Of a DNA stretch of 64,000 bases, positions 39,013-52,101 are shown in pieces. Position numbers and translations under genes: made by a program. The stretch's first letter is position 1. The number at the start of each line of letters is the position of its first letter. This DNA is from Ptiloglossa arizonensis. Taxonomy: Eukaryota; Arthropoda; Insecta; Hymenoptera; Colletidae. The DNA lies in contig NW_027478402.1 in NCBI RefSeq assembly GCF_051014685.1, forward strand, positions 1,860,001-1,924,000, in the 5' to 3' direction. The notes beneath the pieces were generated by a model. It worked only from the letters and a program-made list of their open reading frames with translations. It ran no database searches and was not told where the DNA came from.

Positions 39013-41130
39013 CCGTTTCTTTCTTCGTTTCTTCGTTTCTTTCTTTGTTTCTCCGTTTCCTTCATCGTTTCTCCGTTTCTTTCTTCGTTCCTCCGTTTCT
39101 TTCTTCAATTCTCCGATTCCTTGTTCGTTTCTCCATTTATTTCTCCGTGTCTTCGTTTCTTTGTTCGTTTCTTCGTTTCTTTGTTCGTTTCTCCTTTTAT
39201 TTCTTCGTTTCTCCATTTATTTCTCCGTTTCTCCGTTTCTTTGTTCGTTTCTCCGTTTCTTTGTTCGTTTCTCCGTTTCTTTCTTCGATTCTCCGTTTCT
39301 ATGTTCGTTTCTCCGTTTCTTTCTTCGTTACTCCGATTCTTTCTTCGTTTCTCCGTTTCATTCTTCGATTCTCCGTTTATTTCTTCGTTTCTCCATTTAT
39401 TTCTCCCTTTCTCCGTTTCTTTCTTCGTGTCTCCGTTTCTTTGTTCGTTTCTCCGTTTCTTTGTTCGTTTCTCCGTTTCTTTGTTCGTTTCTCCGTTTCT
39501 TTCTCCGTTTCTCGGTTTATTTCTTCGTTTCTCCATTTATTTCTCCGTTTCTTTCTTCGTTTCTCCGTTTCTTTCTTCGTTCCTCCGATTCTTTCTTCGT
39601 TTCTCCGTTTCTTTCTTCGTTTCTCCATTTCTTTGTTCGTTTCTCCGTTTATTTCTTCATTTCTCCATTTATTTCTCCGATTCTCCGCTTCTTTCTTCGT
39701 TTCTCCGTTTCTTTGTTCGTTTCTCTATTTCTTTGTTTGTTTTCTCCGCTTCTTTCTCCGTTTCTCCGTTTCTTTCTTCGTTTGTCCGTTTCTTTGTTCG
39801 TTTCTCCGCTCCTATCTTCGTTTCTCCGTTTATTTCTTCGTTTTTCCATTTATTTCTCCGTCTCACCGTTTCTTTGTTCGTTTCTCCGTTTCTTTGTTCC
39901 TTTCTCCGTTTCTTTGTTCGTTTCTCCGTTTCTTTGTTCGTTTCTCGGTTTCTTTCTTCGTTTCTCCGTTTCTTTCTTCGTTCCGCCGTTTCTTTCTTCG
40001 TTTCTCCATTTATATCCCCGTTTCTCCGTTTCCTTCTTCGTTTCTCCGTTTCTTTGTTCGTTTCTCCGTTTCTTTGTTAGTTTCTCCGTTTCTTTGTTCG
40101 TTTCTCCTTTTATTTCTTCGTTTCTGCATTTATTTCTCCATTTCTTCGTTTCTTTGTTCGTTTCTCCGTTTCTTTGTTCGTTTCTCAGTTTATTTGTTCG
40201 TTTCTCCGTTTCTTTGTTCGTTTCTCCGTTCTTTGTTCGTTTCTCCGTTTCTTTGTTCGTTTCTCCGCTTCCTTGTTCGTTTCTCCGTTTCTTTCTTCGT
40301 TTCTTCGTTTCTTTCTTCGATTCTCCGTTTCTTTCATCGTTTCTCCGTTCCTTTCTTCGTTTCTCCGTTTATTTCTTCGTTTCTCCATTCATTTCTCCGT
40401 TTCTTCGTTTCTTTCTTCGTTTCTCCGTTTCTTTCTTCGTTTCTCCGTTTCTTTGTTCGTTTCTCCGTATCGTTGTTCGTTTCTCCGTTTCTTTCTTCGT
40501 TTCTCCGTTTCTTTGTTCCTTTCTCCGTTTCTTTCTCCGTTTCTCGGTTTATTTCTTTGTATCTCCATTTATTCCTCCGATTCTCCGTTTCTTTCTTCGT
40601 TTCTTCGTTTCTTTCTTCGTTACTCCGATTCTTTCTTCGTTTCTCCGTTTCTTTCTTCGTTTCTCCGTTTCTTTCTTCGTTTCTCCGTTTATTTCTTCGT
40701 TTCTCCATTTATTTCTCCGTATCTCCGTTTCTTTCTTCGTGTCTCCGTTTCTTTCTTCGTTTCTCCGTTTCTTTGTTCGTTTCTCCGTTTCTTTCTCCGT
40801 TTCTCGGTTTATTTCTTCGTTCCTCCGTTTCTTTCTTCGTTACTCCGATTCTTTCTTCGTTCCTCCGTTTCTTTCTTCGTTTCTCCGTTTCTTTCTTCGA
40901 TTCTCCGTTTATTTCTTCGTTTCTCCATTTATTTCTCCGTTTCTCTGTTTCTTTCTTCGTGTCTCCGTTTCTTTCTTCGTTTCTCCGTTTCTTTGTTCGT
41001 TTCTCCGTTTCTTTCTCCGTTTCTCGGTTTATTTCTTCGTTTCTCCATTTATTTCTCCGTTTCTTTCTTCGTTTCTCCGTTTCTTTCTTCGTTCCTCAGT
41101 TTCTTTCTTCGTTTCTCCGTTTCTTTCTTC

Positions 41131-42460
41131 GTTTCTCCATTTCTTTGTTCGTTTCTCCGTTTATTTCTTCATTTCTCCATTTATTTCTCCGATTGTCCGC
41201 TTCTTTCTTCGTTTCTCCGTTTCTTTGTTCGTTTCTCTAGTTCTTTGTTCGTTTATCCGTTTCTTTCTCCGTTTCTCCGTTTCTTTCTTCGTTTGTCCGT
41301 TTCTTTGTTCGTTTCTCTGTTGGTTTCTTCGTATCTCCATTTATTTCTCCGTTTCTCCGTTTCTTTCCTCGTTTCTCCGTTTCTTTGTTCGTTTCTCCGT
41401 TTCTTTGTTCGTTTCTCGGTTTCTTTCTTCGTTTCTCCGTTTCTTTCTTCGTTCCGCCGTTTCTTTCTTCGTTTCTCCATTTATATCCCCGTTTCTCCGT
41501 TTCGTTCTTCGTTTCTCCGTTTCTTTGTTCGTTTCTCCGTTTCTTTCATCGTTTCTCCGTTTCTTTGTTCGTTTCTCCTTTTATTTCTTCATTTCTCCAT
41601 TTATTTCTCCGTTTCTCCGTTTCTTTCTTCGTTTCTCCGTTTCTTTGTTCGTTTCTCCGTTTCTTTGTTCGTTTCTCCGTTTCTTTGTTCGTTTCTCCGT
41701 ATCGTTGTTCGTTTCTCCGTTTCTTTCTTCGTTTCTCCGTTTCTTTGTTCGTTTCTCCATTTCTTTCTCCGTTTCTCGGTTTATTTCTTTGTATCTCCAT
41801 TTATTCCTCCGATTCTCCGTTTCTTTCTTCGTTTCTTCGTTTCTTTCTTCGTTTCTCCGTTTCTTTGTTCGTTTCTCCGTTTCTTTCTCCGTTTCTCGGT
41901 TTATTTCTTCGTTCCTCCGTTTCTTTCTTCGTTTCTCCGTTTCTTTCTTCGTTTCTCCATTTCTTTGTTCGTTTCTCCGTTTATTTCTTCATTTCTCCAT
42001 TTATTTCTCCGATTCTCCGCTTCTTTCTTCGTTTCTCCGTTTCTTTGTTCGTTTCTCTATTTCTTTGTTCGTTTCTCCGCTTCTTTCTCCGTTTCTCCGT
42101 TTCTTTCTTCGTTTATCCGTTTCTTTGTTCGTTTCTCTGTTGGTTTCTTCGTATCTCCATTTATTTCTCCGTTTCTCCGTTTCTTTCCTCGTTTCTCCGT
42201 TTCTTTGTTCGTTTCTCCGCTCCTTTCTTCGTTTCTCCGTTTCTTTGTTCGTTTCTCCGTTTCTTTCTCCGTTTCTCGGTTTATTTCTTCGTTCCTCCGT
42301 TTCTTTCTTCGTTTCTCCGTTTCTTTCTTCGTTTCTCCATTTCTTTGTTCGTTTCTCCGTTTATTTCTTCATTTCTCCATTTATTTCTCCGATTCTCCGC
42401 TTCTTTCTTCGTTTCTCCGTTTCTTTGTTCGTTTCTCTATTTCTTTGTTCGTTTCTCCGT
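41131..42460. repeat. Duplicated ~130-bp blocks inside the minisatellite
   Basis: A recognisable series of variants (CTCCATTTCTTTGTTCG, TTCATTTCTCCATTTATTT, CTCCGATTCTCCGCTTC, then GTTTCTCTATTTC) starts at 41131, 41951 and 42331, and also outside this span at 39619. The array has thus grown by copying of 0.4-0.8 kb segments as well as by single-unit slippage. Confidence 0.75.
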
Positions 42461-45212
42461 TTCTTTCTCCGTTTCTCCGTTTCTTTCGTCGTTTCTCCAT
42501 TTATTTCTCCATTTCTCCGTTTCTTTCGTCGTTTCTCCGGTTCTTTGTTCGTTTCTCCGTTTCTTTGTTCGTTTCTCCGTTCCTTTCTTCGTTTCTCCGT
42601 TTACTTGTTCGTTTCGCCATTTATTTCTCCGTTTCTCCGTTTCTTTGTTCGTCTCTCCGTTTCTTCGTTCGTTTCTCCGTTCCTTTCTTCGTTTCTCCGT
42701 TTATTGGTTCGTTTCGCCGTTTATTTCTCCGTTTCTCCGTTTCTTTGTTCGTTTCTCCGTTTCTTTCTCCGTTTCTCGGTTTATTTCTTCGTTTCTCCAT
42801 TGATGTCTCCGAATCTCCGTTACTTTCTTCGTTTCTCCATTTCTTTCTCCGTTTATTTGTTCGTTTCGCAATTTATTTCTCCGTTTCTCCGTTTCTTCTT
42901 TCGTTTCTTCGTTTCTTTGTTCGTTTCTCCGTTTCTTTGTTCGTTTCTCCGTTTCCTTGTTCGTTTCTCCGTTCCTTTCTTCGTTTCTCCGTTTATTTGT
43001 TCGTTTCGCCATTTATTTCTCCGTTTCTCCGATTCTTTCTTCGTTTCTCCGTTCCTTTCTTCGATTCTTCGTTTCTTTCTTCGTTTCTCCGAATCTCCGT
43101 TTCTTTCTTCGTTTCTCCGTTTCTTTCTCCGTTTATTTGTTCGTTTCGCCATTTATTTCTTCGTTTCTCCGTTTCTTTCTTCGTTTCTCCGTTTCTTTCT
43201 TCGTTTCTCCGTTTCTTTCTCCGTTTCTCGGTTTATTTCTTCGTTTCTCCATTTACTTCTCCGATTCTCCGTTTCTTTCTTCGTTTCTCCGTTTACTTGT
43301 TCGTTTCGCCATTTATTTCTCCGTTTCTCCGTTTCTTTGTTCGTTTCGTCGTTTCTTTGTTCGTTTCTCCGTTTATTTGTTCGTTTCGCCATTTATTTCT
43401 CCGTTTCTCCGATTTTTTGTTCTTTCCTCCGTTTCTTTGTTCATTCTCCGTTTCTTTGTTAGTTTCTCCGTTTCTTTGTTCGTTTCTCCGTTTCTTCGTT
43501 CGTTTCTCCGTTCCTTTCTTCCTTTCCCCGTTTATTTGTTCGTTTCGCCGTTTATTTCTCCGTTTCTCCGTTTCTTTGTTCGTTTCTCCGTTTCTTTCTC
43601 CGTTTCTCGGTTTATTTCTTCGTTTCTCCATTTATTTCTCCGAATCACTGTTACTTTCTTCGTTTCTCCGTTTCTTTCTCCGTTTATTTGTTCGTTTCGC
43701 CATTTATTTCTCCGTTTGTCCGTTTCTTTGTACGTTTCTTCGTTTCTTTGTTCGTTTCTCCGTTTCTTTGTTCGTTTCTCCGTTTCTTTGTTCGTTTCTC
43801 CGTTCCTTTCTTCGTTTCTCCGTTTATTTGTTCGTTTCTCCATTTATTTCTCCGATTCTGCGTTTCTTTCTTCGTTTCTCCGTTCCTTTCTTCGATTCTT
43901 CGTTTCTTTCTTCGTTTCTCCGTTTCTTTCATCGTTTCTCCGTTTCTTAGTTCGTTTCTCCGTTTCATCCTTCGTTTCTCCGTTTCTTTCTCCGTTTCTC
44001 GGTTTGTTTCTTCGTTTCTCCATTTATTTTTCCGATTCTCCGTTCCTTTCTTCGTTTCTCCGTTTACTTCTTCGTTTCTCCATTTATTTCTCCGTTTCTC
44101 CGTTTCTTTCGTCGTTTCTCAGGTTCTTTGTTCGTTTCTCCGTTTCTTTGTTCGTTTCTCCGTTTCTTCGTTCGGTTCTCCGTTCCTTTCTTCGTTTCTC
44201 CGTTTATTTGTTCGTTCCGCCATTTATTTCTCCGTTTCTCCGTTTCTTTGTTCGTTTCTCCGTTTTTTTGTTCGTTTCTCCGTTTCTTTGTTCGTTTCTC
44301 CGTTTCTTTGTTCGTTTCTCCGTTTCTTTCTCCGTTTCTCGGTTTATTTCTTCGTTTCTCCATTTATTTCTCCGATTCTCCGTTTCTTTCTCCGTTTCTC
44401 CGTTTCTTTCTTTGTTTCTTCGTTTCTTTCTTCGTTTCTCCGTTTCTTTCATCGTTTCTCCGTTTCTTTCTTCGTTTCTCCTTTCCTTTCTTCGTTTCTC
44501 GGTTTATTTGTTCGTTTCGCCATTTATTGCTCCGTTTCTCCGTTTCTTTGTTCGTATCTTCGTTTCTTTCTTCGTTTCTCCGTTTCTTTGTTCGTTACTC
44601 CGTTTCTTTGTTTGTTTCTCCGTTTCTTTGTTCGTTTCTCCGTTTCTTTCTCCGTTTCTCGGTTTATTTCTTCGTTCCTCCATTTATTTCTCCGATTCTC
44701 CGTTTCTTTCTTCGTTTCTCCGTTTCTTTCTTCGTTTCTTTCTTCGTTTCTCCGTTTCTTTCATCGTTTCGCCGTTTCTTTCTTCGTTTCTCCGTTCCTG
44801 TCTTCGTTTCTCGGTTTATTTCTTCGTTTCTCCATTTATTTCTCCGTTTCTATGTTTCTTTCTTCGTTTCTCCGTTTCTTTGTTCGTTTCTACGTTTCTT
44901 CGTTCGTTTCTCCGTTTCTTTCTCCGTTTCTCCGTTTCTTCCTTCGTTTGTCCGTTTCTTTGTTCGTTTCTCTGTTTGTTTCTTCGTTTCTCCATTTATT
45001 TCTCCGTTTCTCCGTTTCTTTGCTCGTTTCTCCGTTTCTTTGTTCGTTTCTCCGCTCCTTTCTTCGTTTCTCCGTTTATTTCTTCGTTTTTCCATTTATT
45101 TCTTCGTTTCGCCGTTTCTTTCTTCGTTTCTCCGTTTCTTTCTTCGTTTCTCCGTTTCTTTCTTCGTTTCTCCGTTTCTCCGTTTCTCCGTTTTCTCGGT
45201 TTCTCTGTTTCG

Positions 45213-45431
45213 ATTAAATGATTATAATAGTTATAATTTCTATTATAAATCATTTGAGCTATAGTTAAATTGTATACTAATACTCCAAATACATATGTAA
45301 TATATTTTTACTCTCTTTTGCCTCCAGAAGAATATTATTTATACTATTTACTGTACATAATAATTTACACAGAATCGGAAATAAACCTAATTATTTATTT
45401 ATAATAATTATTTTTTAGTCACTTATTTTAC
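45213..45431 (+). pseudogene. nad2: nad2 numt fragment, forward copy II (short)
   Basis: Matches 32124-32335 of the forward nad2 fragment (AATTTACACAG, GGAAATAAA, TTATTTATTTATAATAA landmarks), starting from the end of the repeat array. It has a small deletion in the AATATTTTTACTCTC stretch and stops matching near TCACTTATTTTACC. With the inverted fragment at 37321-37896 it forms the two arms around the minisatellite. Confidence 0.83.
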
Positions 45432-45499
45432 CAAAAATTTCGATTCTTCATGTATTAATCAAATGTTAAATTGATATATCTCATAGACAATTATTACTT
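45432..45499. other. Short A/T-rich junction, origin unclear
   Basis: About 70 bp between the forward nad2 fragment and the second copy of spacer X. A few words (TTCGATTC, AAATTGA) resemble nad2 sequence further on, so it may be a decayed remnant of the same numt with an internal deletion. Nothing else is visible. Confidence 0.4.
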
Positions 45500-46206
45500 T
45501 CCATGTTTTAAAACTTTAGGAAACATCTCTTTACTTTGAAGTTCGATCAAACTCAATTGCTAGAGGAGAATGAATCATTTTTAATGCATGAATTAGATGC
45601 ACATTTTTCGGTCAATATAGGGAACATGCGTAAATGTTAATAACAATCGCTGAAATGAACAAACATTCAATGAAACCGTTCGCCTTCGCAGACTTCGCAA
45701 TATCTTGACATTTATTTATCATAATTATTAACAACCGTCGTTGGACCGTAGATTAAACAATTTTTGACAATGTTTCGGTATAAAAAGCCATCAATTTCTT
45801 GAAATATTTGGTTAGATCGAACGAATACGATCGAAGAAGCCGTGGGATAAAATAAATGAATATTTCTCTACATATCGGATTATAGTTTGTATGTATGCAA
45901 ATATATTCTGAACCCGCAATTACAAATCCCTGTAACGTGGTAATTACATGGGTTGTCATCTATTGGAGAAAGGATTAAACTACACTTAAGGGGTGAAAAC
46001 ACCTGGCGGAGAAACGCTCAAGTTTGTCGAGGAATTGTTCTAATTTCCACAAATAGGTGGCGCGACAAGTACAATTTACCGACATTAGAGATAAGTATTT
46101 CCATTTGTATGATATTCCCTACCGTGCGATAAAATAAATAAATACTTTTGTACAAACTTTTGTATGATTCATCTTTCGAATAAATGTAAAATTAAACCTT
46201 CCACGG
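45500..46206. repeat. Spacer X, copy 2
   Basis: Same orientation as 35428-36147, aligned from TTTTAAAACTTTA to CCACGGTAAATTTTATTC. Shared landmarks include CGTCGTTGGACCGTAGATTAAACAA, CCTGTAACGTGGTAATTACATGGGTTG and ATGGCGCGACAAG-type words. The 18-bp internal word is present at 45840 (one mismatch, GTGGGATAA) and 46122. Differences are scattered substitutions plus small indels, more than between the two LTRs, so this duplication predates the LTR element. Confidence 0.72.
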
Positions 46207-46796
46207 TAAATTTTATTCTTGAATTTATTAATGTTTCTAAGGCGATTTATTTCAGTATAAAGAGTGCTATGGGTGGGAAATTTGTGTACATAATAATTAT
46301 TCAGTATAAAATAATTTTTCTTTTATTAGAGGTTTATATATTAAATAAGGACGAAGAGTTAATCTTTATTATTTTAAATATAAAAATTAAAATTAAATAA
46401 ATTATTGAATATAAAATGAAATATGTTAAAAATGTATTTTTGTTAATTATTAATAAAATAACTATAATAGATGTTTGTATAACAGATGAATATCCTATAA
46501 TTATTATGATTGATTTTTTTGTTTAAGCAAATGATAGGGGCAATAATTACATTAATTAGGCAAATAAAATAAATTTCATTATTAAATTTTATTTGAGTTC
46601 TATAATAATTATAGGGATTAATTTGATTAAAGTTATTATAAAGAATAGATTAATTCAATTTAACGAATAAATTAAAGAAATGAATCGAACATTTAAATAG
46701 TACACCCCAATTTTTAAGATAAGTGAAAAAAAAATTACTGTAAATAAACAATTAGATTTATTTCCGATTCTGTGTAAATTATTATATATAGTAAAT
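46207..46796 (-). pseudogene. nad2: Inverted nad2 numt fragment, copy II (empty target site)
   Basis: Reverse complement of about 32236-32836. It is uninterrupted at the place where copy I carries the LTR element: ACGAAGAGTTAATCTTT at 46351-46367. On the minus strand it keeps the leucine codon where the forward copy has TAA, but has its own TAA two to four codons downstream (ATA TAA ACC against ATA TTA ACC). Its right end, TATATAGTAAATA, is cut directly into satellite DNA. Confidence 0.87.
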
Positions 46797-49700
46797 ATTA
46801 TAGTTATTGTTTTCGAGTATCAGATTCCGCAAATTTTTATGGTTTCACAACCATTCCTTAACTTCAAATTCCCATATTTCTCGAACGGACTGAGGAAATC
46901 GAGAAATTCCTGTTGCGTCTGAAAGTAGAAACTCTCCCGATTACAATGGTACGTGTATTTTTCCCCTAGGCCATTGTAGTTATTGGTTTCGAGTATCAAA
47001 CTTGCGAAAATTTTGATGGTTTCTCAACCATTCCTTAATTTCAAACTCGCATATCTCGCGAACGGATTGACGGACTCGAGAAATTCCTGTTGCATCTGAA
47101 AGTAGAAACTTGCCCGATTACAATGGTGTGTGAGCTTTTCCCCTAGGTGGATCCAGGTATTCGTTTAGAGTATCAGATTTGCGAAAATTTTGATGGTTTC
47201 TCAACCATTCCTTAACTTCAAACTCCCATATCTCGCGAACGGATTGACGAACTCGAGAAATTCCTGTTACATCTGAAAGTAGAAACTCTCCCGATTACAA
47301 CGGTATGTGTATTTTTCTCCTAGGCCATTGTAGTTATTAGTTTCGAGTATCAGACTTGCATAAATTTTGATGGTTTCTCAACCATTCCTTAATTTCAAAC
47401 TCGCATATGTCGCGAACGGATTGACGAACTCGAGAAATTCCTGTTGCATCTGAAAGCAGAAACTCGCCCTATTACAACGGTATGTGTATTTTTGCTCTAG
47501 ACCATAGTAGTTATTGGTTTCGAGTATCAGATTCCGAAAATTTTGATGGTTTCTCAACCATTCCTTAACTTCAAACTCCCATATCTCGCGAACGGATTGA
47601 CGAACTCGAGAAATTCCTGTTGCATCTGAAAGTAGAAACTCGCCCGATTACAGAGGTGTGTGTACTTTTCCGCTAGGCCATTCCAGTTATTGATTTCGAG
47701 TATCAGACTTGCGAAAATTTTGATGGCTTCTCAACCAATCCCTAACTTCAAACTCGCATATCTCGCGAACGGATTGACGAACTCGAGAAATTCCTGTTGC
47801 ACCTGAAAGCAGAAACTCCCCCGATTACAACGGTATGTGTATTTTTGCCCTAGACCATAGTAGTTAATGGTTTCGAGTATCAGATTCCGAAAATTTTGAT
47901 GGTTTTTCAACCATTCCTTAACTTCAAACTCACATATCTCGTGAACGGATTGACGAACTCGAGAAATTCCAATTGCATCTGAAAGTAGAAACTTGCCTGA
48001 TTAGAATGGTGTGTGTACTTTTCGCCAAGGCCATTCCAGTTATTGGTTTCAAGTATCAGACTTGCGAAAATTTTTATGATTTCTCAACCATTCCTTAACT
48101 TCAAATTCCCATATCTCGCGAACGGATTGAAGAAATCGAGAAATTCCTCTTGCATCTGAAAGCAGAAACTCGCCCGATTACAACGGTATGTGTATTTTTA
48201 CCCTAGGCCATTGTTGTTCTTGGTTTCGAGTATCAGACTTGCAAAAATTTTGATGGTTTCTCAACCATTCCTTAACTTCAAATTCCCATATCTCGCGAAC
48301 GGATTGACGAACTCGAGAAATTCCTGTTGCATCTGAAAGCAGAATCTCGCCCGATTACAACGGTATGTGTATTTTTGCTCTAGACCATAGTAGTTATTGG
48401 TTTCGAGTATCAGATTCCGAAAATTTTGATGGTTTCTCAACCATTCCTTAACTTCAAACTCCCATATCTCGCGAACGGATTGACGAACTCGAGAAATTCC
48501 TGATGCATCTGAAAGTAGAAACTCGCCCGATTACAGAGTTGTGTGTACTTTTCCGCTAGGCCATTCCAGTTACTGATTTCGAGTATCAGACTTGCGAAAA
48601 TTTTGATCGTTTCTCAACCATTCCTTAAGTTCAAACTCCCATATCTCGCGAACGGATTGACGAACTCGAGTAATTCCTGTTCAATCTGAACGCAGAAACT
48701 CGTCCGATTACAACTGTATGTGTATTTTTGCCCTAGACCATAGTAGTTATTGTTTTCGAGTATCAGATTCCGCAAATTTTGATGGTTTCTCATGAATTCC
48801 TTAACTTCAAACTCCCATATCTCGCGAACGGATTGAGGAAATCGAGACATTCCTGTTGCATCTGTAAGTAGAAACTCGCCCGGTTACAATGCTGTGTGTG
48901 TATTTTTCCCCTAGGCCATTTTAGTTATTGGTTTCGAGTATCAGACTTCCATTTAATTTTGATGGTTTCTCAACCATTCCTTAATTTCAAACTCGCATAT
49001 CTCGCGAACGGATTGACGAACTCTAGAAATTCCTGTTGCATCTGAAAGCAGAAACTCGCCCGATTACAGAGGTGTGTGTACTTTTCCGCTAGGCCATTCC
49101 AGTTACTGATTTCGAGTATCAGACTTGCGAAAATTTTGATGGTTTCTCAACCATTCCTTAACTTCAAACTCCCATATCTCGCGAACGGATTGATGAAATC
49201 GAGACATTCCTGTTGCATCTGTAAGTAGAAACTCGCCCGGTTACAATGCTGTGTGTGTATTTTTCCCCTAGGCCATTTTAGTTATTGGTTTCGAGTATCA
49301 GACTTGCATAAATTTTGATCGTTTCTCAACCATTCCTTAACTTCAAACTCCCATATCTCGCGAACGGATTGAGGAAATCGAGAAATTCCTGTTGCGTCTG
49401 AAGGTATTAACTCGCCCGATTACAACGGTATGTCTACTTTTCCCCTAGGCCATTCCAGTTATTGGTTTCGAGTATGAGACTTGCGAAAATTTTGATCGTT
49501 TCTCAACCATTCCTTAACTTCAAACTCCCATATCTCGCGAACGGATTGACGAACTCGAGTAATTCCTGTTGAATCTGAAAGCAGAATCTCGCCCGATTAC
49601 AACTGTATGTGTATATTTGCCCTAGACCATAGTAGTTATTGGTTTCGAGTATCAGACTTGCGAAAATTTTGATGGTTACTCAACCATTCCTTAACATCAA

Positions 49701-50160
49701 CTTCGCATATCTCGCGAACGGATTGATGAATCCGAAAAATTCCTGTTGCGCCTGAAAGTAGAAACTCGCCCGATTACAACGGTATGTGTATTTTTCCCCA
49801 AGGCCATTGTAGTTATTGGTTTCGAGTATCAGACTTGCAAAAATTTTGATGGTTCCTCAACCATTCCTTAAATTCAAACTCCCATATCTCGCGAGCGGAT
49901 TGACGAACTCGAGAAATTCCGGTTGCATTTGAAAGTAGAAACTCGCCCGATTACAACGGTATGTGAAGTTTTCCCCTAGGCCATTGTAGTTATTGTTTTC
50001 GAGTATCAGATTCCGAAAATTTTTATGGTTTCTCAACCATTCCTTAATTTGAAACTCGCATATCTCGCGAACGGATTTACGAACTCGAGAAATTCCTGTT
50101 GCATCTGAAAGCAGAAACTCTCCCAATTACAGTGGTGTGTGTACTTTTCCCCTAGGCCAC

Positions 50161-52101
50161 TCCAGTTATTGGTTTCGAGTATCAGACTTGCGAAAATTTT
50201 GATGGCTTCTCAACCATTCCTTAACTTCAAACACGCATATCTCGCGAACGGATTGAGGAACTCGAGAAATTCCTGTTGCATCTGAAAGTACAAACTCGCC
50301 CGATTACAACCGTATATGTATTTTTCCCCTAGGCCATTCTAGTTATTCGTTTCAAGCATCAGAATTGCGAAAATTTTTATGGTTCCTCAACCATTTCTTA
50401 AATCCAAAATCCCATATCTCGCGAGCAGATTGATGAATCCGAAAAATTCCTGTTGCGCCTGAAAGTAGAAGCACGCCCGATTAAAACGGTATGTGTATTT
50501 TTGTCCAAGGCCATTGTAGTTATTGGTTTCGAGTATCAGACTTGCAAAAATTTTGATGGTTTCTCAACCATTCCTTAACTTCAAACCCCCATATCTCGCG
50601 AACGGATTGACGAACTCGAGTAATTCCTGTTGAATCTGAAAGCAGAAACTCGCCCGATTACAACTGTATGTGTATTTTTGCCGTAGACCATAGTAGTTAT
50701 TGGTTTCGAGTAACAGATTCCGCAAATTTTTATGGTTTCTCAACCATTCCTTAACTTCAAATTCCCACATTTCTCGAACGGACTGAGAAAATCGAGAAAT
50801 TTCTGTTGCGTCTGCAAGTAGAAACTCTCCCGATTACAATGGTACGAGTATTTTTCCCCTAGGCCATTGTAGTTATTGGTTTCGAGTATCAGACTCGCAA
50901 AAATTTTGATGGTTACTCAACCATTCCTTAACATCAACCTCGCATATCTCGCGAACGGATTGACGAACTCGTGAAATTCCTGTTGCATCTGAAAGCAGAA
51001 ACTAGCCCGATTAAAACGGTATGTGTATTTCTGCCCTAGACCATATTAGTTATTGGTTTCGAGTATCAGATTCCGAAAATTTTGATGGTTTCTCAACCAT
51101 TCCTTAACTTCAAACTCCCATATCTCGCGAACGGATTGACGAACTCGAGAAATTCCTGTTGCAGCTGAAAGTAGAAGCTTGCCCGATTACAACTGTATGT
51201 GTATTTTTGCCCTAGACCATAGTAGTTATTGTTTTCGAGTATCAGATTCCGCAAATTTTGATGGTTTCTCAACCATTCCTTAACTTCAAACACGCATATC
51301 TCGCGAACGGATTGAGGAACTCGAGAAATTCCTGTTGCATCTGAAAGTACAAACCCGCCGGTTACAACCGTATATGTATTTTTCCCCTAGGCCACTTGAG
51401 TTATTCCTTTCAAGCATCAGAATTGCGAAAATTTTTATGGTTCCTCAACCATTTCTTAAATCCAAAATCCCATATCTCGCGAGCGGACTGATGAATCCGA
51501 AAAATTCCTGTTGCGCCTGAAAGTAGAAGCTCGCCCGATTAAAACGGTATGTGTATTTTTCTCCTAGGCCATTGTAGTTATTGGTTTCGAGTATCAGACT
51601 TGCAAAAATTTTGATGGTTTCTCAACCATTCCTTAACTTCAAACTCCCATACCTCGCGAACGGATTGACGAACTCGTGTAATTCCTGTTGAATCTGAAAG
51701 CAGAAACTCGCCCGATTACAACTGTATGTGTATTTTTGCCGTAGACCATAGTAGTTATTGGTTTCGAGTTACAGATTCCGCAAATTTTTATGGTTTCTCA
51801 ACCATTCCTTAACTTCAAATTCCCACATTTCTCGAACGGACTGAGAAAATCGAGAAATTCCTGTTGCGTCTGCAAGTAGAAACTCTCCCGATTACAATGG
51901 TACATGTATTTTTCCCCTAGGCCATTGTAGTTATTGGTTTCGAGTATCAGATTCCGAAAATTTTGATGGTTTCTCAACCATTCCTTAATTTGAAACTCCC
52001 ATATCTCGCGAACGGATTTACGAACTCGAGAAATTCCTGTTGCATCTGAAAGCAGAAACTCTCCCAATTACAATGGTGTGTGTACTTTTCCCCTAGGCCA
52101 T
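50161..52101 (-). repeat. Higher-order satellite repeat (1941 bp, 11-mer), copy 1
   Basis: Eleven monomers repeated immediately downstream with offset 1941 bp. Shared private variants include TTATTCGTTTCAAGCATCAG, TTGTCCAAGGCC, GCCGTAGACC, ACTAGCCCGATTAAAAC and the CCACTTGAGTTATTCC monomer. Only occasional single-base differences were seen (for example GCCACTCC against GCCATTCC at the left edge). Confidence 0.88.

Larger units (their letters stand above)
37897..45212. repeat. 7.3-kb GAAACG-type minisatellite array with one strand switch
   Basis: Degenerate tandem repeat of short units. The commonest is 20 bp, GAAACGGAGAAACGAAGAAA, built from GAAACG-like subunits; variants replace the last part with AACAAA or insert AAATAAATGGA. 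From 37897 to about 38805 the purine-rich strand is the plus strand; from there to 45212 the plus strand is the complementary TTTCTCCGTTTCTTTCTTCG form. Long open frames run through it in all phases (up to 1608 residues, made only of S, F, L, R, V, P or of K, R, E, N, T) because the units rarely form stops; these are repeat artefacts. Both ends carry the same flank word (AATCATTTAATCGAAAC at the left, its complement at the right), which leads into inverted nad2 fragments. Confidence 0.95.

Noticed and set aside
37897..45212. Telomeric repeat tract
   Set aside because: The unit is GAAACG-based, not TTAGG (the common insect telomere repeat), and it lies between internal numt fragments.
37888..45264. 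Very long open frames (up to 1608 residues) through 37.9-45.2 kb on both strands
   Set aside because: They consist of a few residues cycling with the 8/20-bp repeat, run in several phases and both strands at once, and have no domain-like segment. They follow from a low-stop repeat composition.
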